From: Lysinibacillus louembei
GTDB lineage: Bacteria > Bacillota > Bacilli > Bacillales_A > Planococcaceae
Reading direction: 5' to 3'
Assembly: GCF_033880585.1 (NCBI RefSeq)
Contig: NZ_CP137624.1
Span: forward strand, 2,453,501 to 2,517,500
Length of the DNA stretch: 64,000 nucleotides
The position numbers and the translations under genes were made by a program. The notes below the pieces were generated by a model. That model was given only the letters and a program-made list of their open reading frames with translations, made no database searches and was not told where the DNA came from. Shown piece after piece: positions 16,656 to 25,453 of this stretch (positions are counted from its first letter, which is position 1; each line of letters starts with the position of its first letter).

Positions 16656-16733
16656 TATGAAAACAGCTCCTATTAAGGGGCTGTTTTTTACATGCACTAT
16701 GTTGTAATGTAAAGCTATAAAGGGGCAGTAAAT

Positions 16734-17729
16734 ATGGAGTTTAAACAAATAAAGCTTGAAGATATACCCGCAATGGCTGAGCTATTGATTGAAAGGCAAA
16801 GGGTTGAAAGTGAAGCATTTCCGTTTTTAAAAAATAATTGTTTACATGTGGAGTACATAACGAATTTATTCGAGAAATGGTTTAATCATCATAAAATGCT
16901 TGGGGTTGGGGCATCTATAAATCATGAATTAGTAGGCTACATCATTGGAGAAATCAAGCATGATACGACTAGAGGCAGACATGTATGGGTTCATTACGAG
17001 GGGGTAGCCATTCGACAAGGTGAGTCACCTGAGCTTATCAGGCAGCTATATGCAAAAGCTTCAGTGGCATGGGTAGCGCAAGGCTGCTTTACGCATTACA
17101 CACTTATTCCACTTGGCAATCAGGCGTACTTCGATGCCTACCAACACTTAAGCTTTGCCATCCAGCAAGCACATGCAGTGATGGAGATGGCGGACTATCA
17201 GCCTTTTGACAACACAGCAGAGATGGATGTGCGATTCGCAAACAAAATGGACAGCGAAGCGCTAGGGCAAATGTCGAGCATTATTCAAGCATACCAAAAT
17301 GCTGCACCAACGTTTGAGCCTGTCTTACCAGAAACTGCCGCAGAAATAAAAATCGGCTACAGCAGCGTATTGGAGGAAGAGGATGCCATCTGTCTTTTCG
17401 CTACAAAAGATAACAAAGAATTAGCATTTCAAGTATATTTCCCTGCCAACTCCAACTTGATGACACCTGATAATGGCATTGAATTAAGCATCGCAGGCAC
17501 ATATGATGTGCAAATGGGCAAAGGCGTTGGTAAAAGGCTAATGAATGAAAGCTATCGAATCATGCAAGAAAAGGGCTACCAGCATATGGTGACAGACTGG
17601 CGCATCACCAATCTTGCCTCTTCGACATTTTGGCCGAAATGCGGCTTTAAGCCAGTAGCTTATCGGATGGTGAGGCATATTGATAGTAATATTGCTTGGG
17701 GGAATAAATTAAACTACCACATTCAATAA
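16734..17729 (+). CDS. GNAT-family N-acetyltransferase (two-domain)
   Basis: A 331-residue protein with two acetyltransferase-like halves. The C-terminal half has the acetyl-CoA-binding pattern VQMGKGVGKRLMNES near residues 262-276, followed by the usual helix and an FWPKCGFKP segment near 306-314. The N-terminal half (1-150) is a degenerate GNAT-like fold. The acyl acceptor is unknown. A terminator follows. A decayed copy of its last 70 codons lies at 24006-24200, so the locus has been partly duplicated. Confidence 0.85.
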   Translation: MEFKQIKLEDIPAMAELLIERQRVESEAFPFLKNNCLHVEYITNLFEKWFNHHKMLGVGASINHELVGYIIGEIKHDTTRGRHVWVHYEGVAIRQGESPELIRQLYAKASVAWVAQGCFTHYTLIPLGNQAYFDAYQHLSFAIQQAHAVMEMADYQPFDNTAEMDVRFANKMDSEALGQMSSIIQAYQNAAPTFEPVLPETAAEIKIGYSSVLEEEDAICLFATKDNKELAFQVYFPANSNLMTPDNGIELSIAGTYDVQMGKGVGKRLMNESYRIMQEKGYQHMVTDWRITNLASSTFWPKCGFKPVAYRMVRHIDSNIAWGNKLNYHIQ

Positions 17730-17746
17730 TATAAACATACTTTTAA

Positions 17747-17782
17747 AAAATCACCTCAAAATAACGTGAAGAGGTGATTTTT
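17747..17782. terminator. Bidirectional terminator
   Basis: AAAATCACCTC (17747-17757) pairs with GAGGTGATTTT (17771-17781), with T/A tracts on both sides, between convergent genes. Confidence 0.85.
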
Positions 17783-17800
17783 ATTCAATTGTGCAAAAAT

Positions 17801-18295
17801 TTATTGATGCCATTCCAATGTATAAACTTTGTTCTCCGCTTTATTATAGATTGCAATAAATGTATCGAATCCGTCATTTTTTGATTGGTGATAATAATAA
17901 TAATTTGTTTCAATCTTTATTGGATTTTGATTAATCACTTCTAAAAAATCTGCTCTTTCATTAGAAAGATACATATTTTGGGTGTTTACAATAAATGTTG
18001 TAATGTAACTTTGCACTTGCTCTATATTATCATTTGTAATCACAGTAAATTGCTCTAGTGGTAATGCCTCTTTATATAATAAAGCTTTTATCCATTCCCC
18101 ATCTCCATGAGAGGGCTCTTTCGTTGACCAAATATTTTGCACTTCTGCTGGTGTAGGAATAATTAATCCCCATTCAACCTCGTAATTCTCCACAAGCGTC
18201 AAGGATGTATCCGTTATCTTATGCTTTACATTACTAACTATATAAACAGTCACAACTATCAATAATATTAGAGAAAATAATAGTGTTTTTTTCAT
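17801..18295 (-). CDS. Hypothetical membrane-anchored protein
   Basis: A 164-residue protein with an N-terminal signal anchor (residues 4-22) and a polar outer domain containing a Tyr-rich run (YYYYHQ near 133-138). AAAGGAGATAC precedes the ATG. No known family is recognised. It resembles in plan the hypothetical protein at 15974: a short cytoplasmic start, one helix and an outer domain of about 140 residues. It converges with the GNAT gene. Confidence 0.65.
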   Translation of the reverse strand: MKKTLLFSLILLIVVTVYIVSNVKHKITDTSLTLVENYEVEWGLIIPTPAEVQNIWSTKEPSHGDGEWIKALLYKEALPLEQFTVITNDNIEQVQSYITTFIVNTQNMYLSNERADFLEVINQNPIKIETNYYYYHQSKNDGFDTFIAIYNKAENKVYTLEWHQ

Positions 18296-18465
18296 ACGTA
18301 TCTCCTTTTATAAAAATAACTACAAAAAATCAGCCAAACTCTCTTTGAATAATTATCGCATAACAACAATAAAAAGGTAGATTTAGTTAAAAAGAGGGTT
18401 TTTTTATACTACATCGAATATATGGAATACAAGCAATGCTACAAAATGTAATGGAGGGGAATCAT

Positions 18466-19368
18466 TTGAAAGCATACGGAACATTTATTAAAAAAGGTGA
18501 TTACTTATTTCGAACAGAGGCTTATCTCCAATTTGGAGATAAGGACAATATTTTAGGTACTGTCATTATGCTAAATCCCGGAGGTGCGAAATTAAAGGTA
18601 CCTATTACCGAAGAAAATGTGGAGATTCACAATGAAATTAATATTGACCCTACAATGCAAGCACTTATTCAACTAATGAAAATGTTTTATAACAGTAATG
18701 AAATGCTACAAGGTCGTGTATACATATATAATTTATTTCCTTTGCAAAACACCAAAAACGAGGAAGCCATTAAGTTATTTGAAAAACTGTGGTATGAAAA
18801 AGAGCCTTTTATTACAGGGTTTCCTAAAGAACAAGAGGCTTTATTAACACATTTACAAAGCTCGCCATGGATATTAACTGGATGGGGCTGTAAAAGCTCA
18901 AAAATGCTAGATATAGTAAGAGAGCAATGGTGGCAGCTTATAAAGCAATCGAATACGCCGATTATTGGGAAGCGAGAGAAATCACATTTAGATTTTTACC
19001 ATCCAAGATCACAACTAGTAACACAGCAAATTGAATATCGTAATGAATTAAAAGAGCAATATTCATTGTTAGTAGAAGACAAAGAAGCGAATACGAATAA
19101 ACAGGAGCAACTGCTAACGATTATTTTAAATGGAAATCCCATTCAGGAAATGCCACAAATTAAATTGAAGCCGCAGGATAAAATTATTTCAAATGGCAAC
19201 ATCATTAGAGCAGATTATATTGATAAATTCAATGAAGGCATCGGTTTTTATTGTGAAGCACAACCATTACCTGTTGCCTACATAGAAAATTTCAAAACAA
19301 CTGTATATATTGAATTTCAAAATAGTGGGGTTGATAAAATAGCATATATTGTTAAACATGATTATTGA
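18466..19368 (+). CDS. DUF1643-like protein
   Basis: About 300 residues. The segments GTVIMLNPGG (near residue 31), DPTMQALIQLMKMF and GRVYIYNLFPLQ correspond in order to the conserved MNPS..., DPT and NLF blocks of DUF1643 proteins, whose biochemical role is unknown. The C-terminal 110 residues are a separate region I do not recognise. Start choice: TTG at 18466 lies five bases after GGAGGGGA; an in-frame ATG at 18436 has no ribosome-binding site. DUF1643 genes often occur in variable regions of bacterial genomes, which fits this block. Confidence 0.65.
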   Translation: MKAYGTFIKKGDYLFRTEAYLQFGDKDNILGTVIMLNPGGAKLKVPITEENVEIHNEINIDPTMQALIQLMKMFYNSNEMLQGRVYIYNLFPLQNTKNEEAIKLFEKLWYEKEPFITGFPKEQEALLTHLQSSPWILTGWGCKSSKMLDIVREQWWQLIKQSNTPIIGKREKSHLDFYHPRSQLVTQQIEYRNELKEQYSLLVEDKEANTNKQEQLLTIILNGNPIQEMPQIKLKPQDKIISNGNIIRADYIDKFNEGIGFYCEAQPLPVAYIENFKTTVYIEFQNSGVDKIAYIVKHDY

Positions 19369-19510
19369 TGTTATTAGTAAGTAAAATTTAGTTTAGCTGA
19401 ACAAGTATGTATTGCAACCAATAGGCGCTCATTCTGGGTCACTACCTGCATCTAAAATCCAAGAGCAGATAGGCGCGCAGCAAGATGATTGCTGAATTTG
19501 AGCTAGCGAA

Positions 19511-19651
19511 ATTAGACGAATCGCAATGGTTGCAAGCCATTATGAGGCACTAGATAAAGCATGTACATCTAAAGACTGTGATGGTTTTATTCAATTGATT
19601 GCATTTGAAATAGAGGTTTTGTTGGATTTGTATTTATTTGTGATAAAGTGA
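19511..19651 (+). pseudogene. Fic-like C-terminal gene fragment
   Basis: One frame reads SHYEALDKACTSKDCDGF then LIAFEIEVLLDLYL before a stop at 19649. This looks like the C-terminal helices of Fic/DOC proteins (ALxKAxxxxDxxxFIxLxAxxxExxLxLYL). Upstream coding sequence is scrambled by stops between 19400 and 19510, so only a remnant remains. A second, shorter version lies at 24226-24288. The family assignment is tentative. Confidence 0.35.
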
Positions 19652-19873
19652 ATCTTACCATAATTATGAATGTTTTAATTGAAAAATTATTTATTATTTA
19701 ATAATTAGTATTAATTATAAAGTAGAATTATTTTATTTTCGTCAACATGGGAATTTGTATAGTAAATATACTTATATAATGTTAGTGTTTAAACAGGAGT
19801 ATATGATTGAAACTTAAAAGAGATATGTTTTTTAATAAATATAGTTATTTAAATTGAGGGAGGAGTAAATTTA

Positions 19874-20953
19874 GTGGTGGTTCTGAATAATAAAGAAGAT
19901 TTTTATATTGATATTAAAAATAGAACAATGGATATTTATGAACAATACCAGTATATTATAAAAGAAGCTTTAAAAAAAGATACCTCAAAATATAGTTTGA
20001 AATTTTGTCTTAAAGAGGATTCAAATTTAGGAGGAAAAGCTTGGTCAACTAACTATTTAGATAATATACAAGTAAATAAAGGGGTTATAGATAATTTTTT
20101 TGACTACTTTTATGGGTTTACAAAAATGCAAACGGATGATTTTTTGAAAAAATTACGTACGGATCACGAAGAAGAAGTATCGTATGAGTTTATAAAATTT
20201 GATGATAATGGGAATGTTAATCTTTTTGATAGTAAAGTTATAGATTACAAATTAGCTGGGTTACTTACGATTTTTGTATCTCGTTTTATTATTACTCATG
20301 AATTAGGTCATCTACTTAACGGGCATTGTGAATATTTAATTTCAAAAGAGAAAAATAGTGTACAATACATTTCGATGTTTGAAGAAGAGAATAGCAAAAA
20401 TATAAAAAATGTATCATCATTAGATTTCAGAACTTTAGAAATGGATGCAGATGCATTTGCCGCAACGGATAATTTCAGAAATTTAATCTTACTTTATGAA
20501 AAATTTGAAGACAGGGTTGACAAAGATTTAAATATAAAACCGATAGAATTATTTTATTGGTGGTCATTTGCAATTAGAAGTAACTTTTTAATAACACAGA
20601 GAATTTTAAGTGACGAAGAATATAGACCAGATAGAAAGCATTTGCCGAGTGTAGCGCGATGGATTTTAATACTGGGCTCAATAGTAGATATTATAGATAA
20701 GGGTATGTATAAGATAAATTATAAGGCTGAAGATAATAAAGGAAAATTATTAGAATCTTTAACTACTGGATTCTTATTTGCCGAAAAATGTTATAATGAG
20801 CGTTTTCATACAAATTATAATTGTTTAGAAGAAACTATTAATAACATAGATTATGGGCATTACGCAACAGCAACTCAAACAAATTGGGGAAATCTAGTGA
20901 ATAAATTGGAGGAATTTTCTAGATTGCCTTTGTATAAATCAAATAACGTTTAA
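19874..20953 (+). CDS. HELGH metallopeptidase-like protein of unknown function
   Basis: A soluble 359-residue protein. It carries a zincin signature HELGH at 142-146 followed by LEMDADAFA (Glu189, Asp191, Asp193), a plausible third-ligand helix, about 43 residues downstream. This arrangement is seen in several minimal gluzincins, including ImmA-type and phage-exclusion (Lit/U49-type) peptidases; I cannot say which. There is no signal peptide, so it acts in the cytoplasm. It starts with GTG at 19874 after GGGAGGAG. Its base composition is markedly AT-rich relative to core genes, and it stands alone between a Fic-like remnant and small broken genes, which suggests acquisition. Confidence 0.7.
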   Translation: MVVLNNKEDFYIDIKNRTMDIYEQYQYIIKEALKKDTSKYSLKFCLKEDSNLGGKAWSTNYLDNIQVNKGVIDNFFDYFYGFTKMQTDDFLKKLRTDHEEEVSYEFIKFDDNGNVNLFDSKVIDYKLAGLLTIFVSRFIITHELGHLLNGHCEYLISKEKNSVQYISMFEEENSKNIKNVSSLDFRTLEMDADAFAATDNFRNLILLYEKFEDRVDKDLNIKPIELFYWWSFAIRSNFLITQRILSDEEYRPDRKHLPSVARWILILGSIVDIIDKGMYKINYKAEDNKGKLLESLTTGFLFAEKCYNERFHTNYNCLEETINNIDYGHYATATQTNWGNLVNKLEEFSRLPLYKSNNV

Positions 20954-21353
20954 GTGGAACCTGCTGTACTAGAAAATTAGTAAGGCGGATTTTGTACTAA
21001 GTCATAAAAATATGATTTTTAATGTATTACTGACTTATTTTCGTTTATATAAAACTATAAAGTAATAATACTCTTTGTATGGGAGAAGGCATAATTAATT
21101 CTAAAAAGGTTTCCAGTCACTATTTATTACACCATGGCAGAGGGAATGACTGGAAATGCAGGGCTTTCTGAAAATGATTCTGAAGAGATATTTAATATCT
21201 GGATTTAGATTAGAGGTTAATTTTTTCTTTGCCCTTAAACATCGCTTAGCTCCATCATGGTGAACCTTACCATAACCAAGCTTAAACACCACCTAAAACA
21301 CTATAAAAACAAACATTTTAGGTGGTTCTATTTTATTGTAAAGCCCAATTACT
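20954..21353. other. Intergenic stretch with two inverted repeats
   Basis: No convincing gene. TTTCCAGTCA near 21109 has an inverted partner TGACTGGAAA about 25 bases on. ACCACCTAAAA (21288-21298) pairs with TTTTAGGTGGT (21316-21326) and acts as a terminator for flanking genes. A 63-codon minus-strand frame at 21101-21292 has no ribosome-binding site and was not called. Confidence 0.5.
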
Positions 21354-21734
21354 TCACTTTTTCAACGTCCCGACCCACACATCTCCAACATTCACCTTAT
21401 AAAGGACATCATTTTGAATCTTTTCCATTCGATAAGATCGATGGATAATCTTTTCTACATCCACGATAGTTCTTAATTTTAAGTCAATATCTTCTTTCAG
21501 GTCAGATGCCCAATAATCATCGGCAGCGATATGTAGTTCCCATTGAAACCTTGATAATCGTTCTTCTGACGACTTATATTTCTCTAGTGGGAATGTCTTT
21601 AGAGTTGGGTTTTTATCGAATGTATACTCGTAAAAATCTAAGCAATCTTTATACGCAACAACAATTTGAGAGCGAATAAAATTTGGTTCATACAACCATA
21701 TTTTTAAATAAAAATCTTCCTTTTTACTATTCAT
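21354..21734 (-). CDS. Hypothetical protein
   Basis: A soluble 126-residue protein rich in aromatic and acidic residues (FYLKIWLYEPNF at the start). No family is recognised. There is no strong Shine-Dalgarno before the ATG at 21734. The start lies just after the end of the frameshifted small gene upstream (stop at 21744), so it was probably translated by coupling to it. If the upstream gene is dead, expression of this one may be reduced. Confidence 0.55.
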   Translation of the reverse strand: MNSKKEDFYLKIWLYEPNFIRSQIVVAYKDCLDFYEYTFDKNPTLKTFPLEKYKSSEERLSRFQWELHIAADDYWASDLKEDIDLKLRTIVDVEKIIHRSYRMEKIQNDVLYKVNVGDVWVGTLKK

Positions 21735-21743
21735 TTGTTCATA

Positions 21744-21939
21744 TCAATTGAAATAAACATCAATCATAGCATGTAATAATAAACGATTAAACCAATTTGG
21801 CGGGTTTCTTTGAAAATGGATGAATCCATAATTTGACGTAGCTCCTTTGGTAGTGGCGAATACTATCCATATCAAGATTAATTGCATCCTGCGTCCATCC
21901 TCGAAGCTTCTTCTTTTTAGAATGATAAAATTCTTTCAT
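21744..21939 (-). pseudogene. Small gene with a frameshift
   Basis: An ATG at 21939 is preceded by AGGAG (minus strand, 21949-21953) with eight-base spacing. It opens MKEFYHSKKKKLRGWTQDA and runs into a stop at 21787 (50 codons). From about codon 36 (near 21830) the sensible sequence continues in another frame as YGFIHFQRNPPNWFNRLLLH to a stop at 21744. The intact product would have about 65 residues. The break lies at an AAATTATGG run. No family is recognised. Confidence 0.55.
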
Positions 21940-21987
21940 GTTAGTCAACTCCTAGCATTTGAGAAAGGCTTTAAAATATACTCCATT

Positions 21988-22998
21988 TTAGCTCCAATAA
22001 AAGAAGTTTCCATGTCCATCAGTATTTTTTAACGTTTTCATTGATAGCATCATTTCTTGCTCAATAAAATCTACATGCAAGTCTGAATCATATAAATTAT
22101 TATAGATATGGTAAATACTATGCAGGTTACTTAATTGCTTGAGCGTTGTTAACAGCTTTTCTTTTAACTGCACTGTAAACTGATTGGCTACATGTGTATG
22201 AAAAATAATCACTTGGCTGTCTTTTAAGTCTTGCTCTTCAAATATGGATGGGAGAATCTTTCTAAAATCTCCTGTGTATAAAAGTTTAGGATAGTACGCG
22301 TGAATCGTGCGTGCTTTCTCTAAATTTTCTTTTCTATGGATAAGCTCTGGCCAAATTAAGCTTTTTAACCATAAATACTGTTCTTCATCTTTTAGGTCAA
22401 TAATATTTAAATCAATACCAATACGATGCTTAATAGAAGGCTTTTTGAATAAAGGTAGCGGTTTGCCTAAGTTTTGAGCATAGAGCGTTAAATAACTATT
22501 TTCGTCCCCATAAGAAATTGAAGGGGATTGGTTTATTTCATAGCGATAACCATCTAAATTCAATAATAAGCCAGCACTTGTGCCAATTTCAATTAATGTT
22601 AAAGGCTTATTTACCTTTTGAGCAATTTCGGAAAAAATAGGATACAAATAGCTAGCACGTTGTACCTCATTCGTTTGGACAAGCTTTGTTTGGAATAAGT
22701 GGATTAGCTCATCCTCATATTGTGTACAGAATTGAATAAGCAGCTGAAAGCTTTCTGCAAAATCAACCTTAAAGGGATGATCGAACACATGTTTCAAAGG
22801 TGTTTCCTTTTGCATAGCTAGATATTGCACGGAGGCAAAAAATAAATTTGGCTTTGGCTGCGTTAGTGGGATATGTTTCATTAGCTGTAACAGTAGCTCA
22901 TTAGTAATGATGTGCTCACACCAATATTTATACAGTGGGCTATTACCCTTTGCTTCATAAGTAGCAAAGCGCTGAAAAGCTGTAATTAATTTCTCCAT
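21988..22998 (-). CDS. DUF2332 family protein
   Basis: A 336-residue protein matching the DUF2332 plan: SPLYKYW at the start, PNLFFASVQYLAM near 50-62, VQTNEVQRA near 106-114, IEIGTSAGLLLNLDGYRY near 136-153 (glycine-rich, methyltransferase-like), GIDLNIIDL and WLKSLIWPE. Function is unknown; the glycine motif suggests SAM binding, but this is inference. It is divergent from a LysR-type gene 109 bp away, the usual layout for a regulator and its target. No ribosome-binding site problem: the ATG follows a GAGGTG on the minus strand. Confidence 0.85.
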   Translation of the reverse strand: MEKLITAFQRFATYEAKGNSPLYKYWCEHIITNELLLQLMKHIPLTQPKPNLFFASVQYLAMQKETPLKHVFDHPFKVDFAESFQLLIQFCTQYEDELIHLFQTKLVQTNEVQRASYLYPIFSEIAQKVNKPLTLIEIGTSAGLLLNLDGYRYEINQSPSISYGDENSYLTLYAQNLGKPLPLFKKPSIKHRIGIDLNIIDLKDEEQYLWLKSLIWPELIHRKENLEKARTIHAYYPKLLYTGDFRKILPSIFEEQDLKDSQVIIFHTHVANQFTVQLKEKLLTTLKQLSNLHSIYHIYNNLYDSDLHVDFIEQEMMLSMKTLKNTDGHGNFFYWS

Positions 22999-23106
22999 CT
23001 TTACACCTCATTTCATCGATTGACAATAGTGTATAATTAACCTGATATTAAATAAATTAATGAATTTTAATTTCTTTAATTAATATTTTTAATCAAAAGG
23101 GTGGTT

Positions 23107-23994
23107 ATGGTGGATTTAAAATGGTTAAAAACTTTTATCACAGTAGTGGAAGAGGGGAGCTTTCGTGCGGCTGCGGAAAAGCTATATATTTCTCAGCCTA
23201 GTATAACAGTCCATATAAAATCATTAGAGGCACAATTGCAGGTTCAATTATTTATACGTGAGCATACAAAAGTAACCCTTGCGCCAATCGGTGAACAGTA
23301 TTATCCGATTGCCAAAAAGTTGCTTGCACAAGTAGAGGCAAGTATGAAAGAAATTTATCAAGCATCGCTACAGCCTAAAATTCCTCTTGTTATTTCGGTT
23401 TCTCCAGCACTACTGTCTACAAAGGTTTTGAAACAAATACATGATTTTATTCATTTACATACACAGTATGATGTAGAAATTGTGATGGGTGACCAAAGCT
23501 CTTTAAATACCTCGATAAGAACCGAACAAATAGATGTGGCTATCGGTTTACAAAAAATGATATCAAAAAATTTTCACTCAGAGCGTATTCAACGTGCGCC
23601 AATGAAGCTTGTATACTCCTCTAAATTACAGCTAGATGGAGTAAATTTGAATCAACAGCTCAAGGGGCTATTTGAACAATATCCATTATATATTGGTTAT
23701 TTGAATGAACACATTCCAGTGTTAGAAGAATTGGAAAGAGAGTATGGCTTAAGTAAATATCAAAAGATACACGATATGTTATTTGCAATTAAGTTGATAA
23801 AGGAAGGCTTAGGGGTTGGGCTTTTACCAGAGATTTTAATAAGCACAGAGCTGGAAGAAGGTTCATTACGAGTATTGGAGATTGGCGCAATTGCTTCGAT
23901 TTATCCGATTGATATTTATATGAGCCATTTAAGAAATAATATGAATGCCATTTCTTTTTTGAGCTATATGCGAAATCAATTTATAGAAGTATAA
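23107..23994 (+). CDS. LysR-family transcriptional regulator
   Basis: N-terminal winged helix (residues 1-60: DLKWLKTFITVVEEGSFRAAAEKL with SQPSITVHIKSLE) and a periplasmic-binding-fold effector domain. Length about 295 is normal. The ATG at 23107 has AAAAGGG upstream; a GTG at 23101 lies within that site. It is divergent from the DUF2332 gene, its probable target. The effector is unknown. Just after its stop comes a decayed GNAT tail. Confidence 0.9.
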   Translation: MVDLKWLKTFITVVEEGSFRAAAEKLYISQPSITVHIKSLEAQLQVQLFIREHTKVTLAPIGEQYYPIAKKLLAQVEASMKEIYQASLQPKIPLVISVSPALLSTKVLKQIHDFIHLHTQYDVEIVMGDQSSLNTSIRTEQIDVAIGLQKMISKNFHSERIQRAPMKLVYSSKLQLDGVNLNQQLKGLFEQYPLYIGYLNEHIPVLEELEREYGLSKYQKIHDMLFAIKLIKEGLGVGLLPEILISTELEEGSLRVLEIGAIASIYPIDIYMSHLRNNMNAISFLSYMRNQFIEV

Positions 23995-24005
23995 ATGTCA
24001 AATAT

Positions 24006-24200
24006 GATTTAAGCATTGTAGATACCTATGATGTGCAAATGGGGAAAAAGCTAATGAATGAAAGTTATCGAACCAGGCAAGAAAAGGGCTACCAACATAT
24101 GGTGACAGACTGGCGCATCACCAATCTTGCCTCTTCAACACTTTGGCCGAAATGCGGCTTTAAGCCGGTAGTGTATCGGATGGTGAGGTATATTGCTTAG
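24006..24200 (+). pseudogene. Decayed copy of the GNAT 3' end
   Basis: Aligns with 17481-17710, the last part of the acetyltransferase gene. The run covering GGCTACCA and TATGGTGACAGACTGGCG is almost identical. It lacks two 12-bp pieces present in the intact gene and ends with a new stop. There is no upstream gene body. Confidence 0.85.
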
Positions 24201-24225
24201 GTGAATTTTAGGGGGATGTAAAGAT

Positions 24226-24288
24226 TTAATTATATTTAGAGTAGAGACTTTATTGGATAGATATTTATTTTTGATAGGGAGAGCCTAA
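24226..24288 (+). pseudogene. Second Fic-like tail fragment
   Basis: The frame LIIFRVETLLDRYLFLIG then stop parallels LIAFEIEVLLDLYLFVI at 19595-19648. It follows the GNAT tail copy directly, so GNAT tail plus Fic-like tail were probably neighbours in the ancestral sequence. Confidence 0.35.
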
Positions 24289-24447
24289 TCATAGGAAATG
24301 TATATTAAAGAATCTAAAATAATTATGCATTCTATTTAAATCATATGTCAATAATCTAAGAAGGATTATTGGATAATTTTGTCGAATTTATTGAACAACA
24401 AATAAAAATGCTTAAAATAATAGACTAAGTAAGGAGATAATACTACT

Positions 24448-25020
24448 TTGAACATTTTAACTCTGATTTTAAGTTATCTAATAGGTTCCGTTTCATTTGC
24501 TTTAATAATCGGCAAAATATTTTATAAGAAAGATATTCGTAATTATGGTAGTGGAAATCTTGGTGCAACTAATGCTTATAGAGTTTTAGGAATAAAAGCA
24601 GGATTAATTGTTGCAATTGCTGATATATTAAAAGGTACACTTGCTTGTTTACTTCCATTAATACTTAATTCTACGATAAACCCTATTTTTTGCGGTTTAT
24701 TAGCTATATTAGGACATATATTTTCTGTATTTGCTAATTTTAAAGGTGGAAAAGCTGTTGCGACAGCAACTGGAGTCTTTTTATTTGTGACACCTTTAGG
24801 AGTTTTGGTTGGCTTTATTGTGTTTATACTAACTTTGTTAATTACTAAGTATGTATCACTAAGTTCAATGTTAGCTAGTATAACATTATTTATTTACAGT
24901 CTAATATTTGAAGATAAGGTTATCATAGCACTTTCTCTACTAATAATCGTAGCAATACTCATTCTTCATCGACAAAATATAAAGAGAATTCTAAATGGAA
25001 CAGAGAATAGAATAGTCTGA
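24448..25020 (+). CDS. PlsY-family glycerol-3-phosphate acyltransferase (accessory copy)
   Basis: Integral membrane acyltransferase that uses acyl-phosphate to make lysophosphatidic acid. The protein has 190 residues and five to six helices with all three PlsY motifs: GSGNLGATNAYR (about 34-45), GHIFSVFANFKGGKAVAT (about 91-108) and HRQNIKRILNGTE (about 174-186). Start is TTG at 24448 after AAGGAGATA. Its AT-rich composition and position in the accessory block suggest a second copy beside a housekeeping plsY elsewhere; that cannot be checked here. Confidence 0.9.
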   Translation: MNILTLILSYLIGSVSFALIIGKIFYKKDIRNYGSGNLGATNAYRVLGIKAGLIVAIADILKGTLACLLPLILNSTINPIFCGLLAILGHIFSVFANFKGGKAVATATGVFLFVTPLGVLVGFIVFILTLLITKYVSLSSMLASITLFIYSLIFEDKVIIALSLLIIVAILILHRQNIKRILNGTENRIV

Positions 25021-25188
25021 ATATAGAGTGTTATTAGCTAATAAAGGCTTTAATTGAATAAGTTTCGAAAAAAGAAAAGCTTTGAGCTTAAAAAATTAAC
25101 CGGAGATACTATCATTTTTAACGGACAATCTAAAAGTATTTTATGATATTTGATTATTTAACCAACTCAATATCTTATGGAGAGTATC

Positions 25189-25314
25189 ATGAGGAAAGTA
25201 TTTAAGATAACTCTATCTGTGTTTATTGTAGTATCTTCTTTTAATGCAATTGGTATTCAAATAGTTCCAGCAGTATTAGAGTTTGGAGCTTATTTTATTG
25301 GAGGTATTAAATGA
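25189..25314 (+). CDS. 41-residue hydrophobic peptide with signal-like N-terminus
   Basis: MRKVFKITLSVFIVV then an NAIGIQIVPAVLEFG segment, ending in GGIK. The first 18 residues resemble a Sec signal or single membrane helix. GGAGAG stands five bases before the ATG, a good ribosome-binding site. Layout (basic start, hydrophobic core, short tail) is compatible with an exported signalling or bacteriocin-like peptide or a small membrane toxin; none can be chosen. It lies between the plsY-like and nuclease-like genes. Confidence 0.5.
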   Translation: MRKVFKITLSVFIVVSSFNAIGIQIVPAVLEFGAYFIGGIK

Positions 25315-25453
25315 ATAGACAATAGGGCCACATCCAACAACAGCTCAGGAAAGCAGAGTAGCTTACTGAATGGGGAGAAAATACACCACTAGAATAGATA
25401 GTGTATGTATATTCTAAATTGCAATAATAGAGTAAAAAGCGAGGGGATTATAT

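Noticed and set aside
19380-19510. Short conserved-looking pieces (GSLPASKIQEQIGAQQDD) upstream of the Fic-like tail
   Set aside because: They lie in a different frame with no family I recognise; not enough to call a gene or to join them to the Fic-like remnant.
21101-21292. 63-codon minus-strand frame, possible transposase remnant (LGYGKVHHDGAKR)
   Set aside because: No ribosome-binding site, no recognisable transposase motif and no terminal inverted repeats; left as intergenic.
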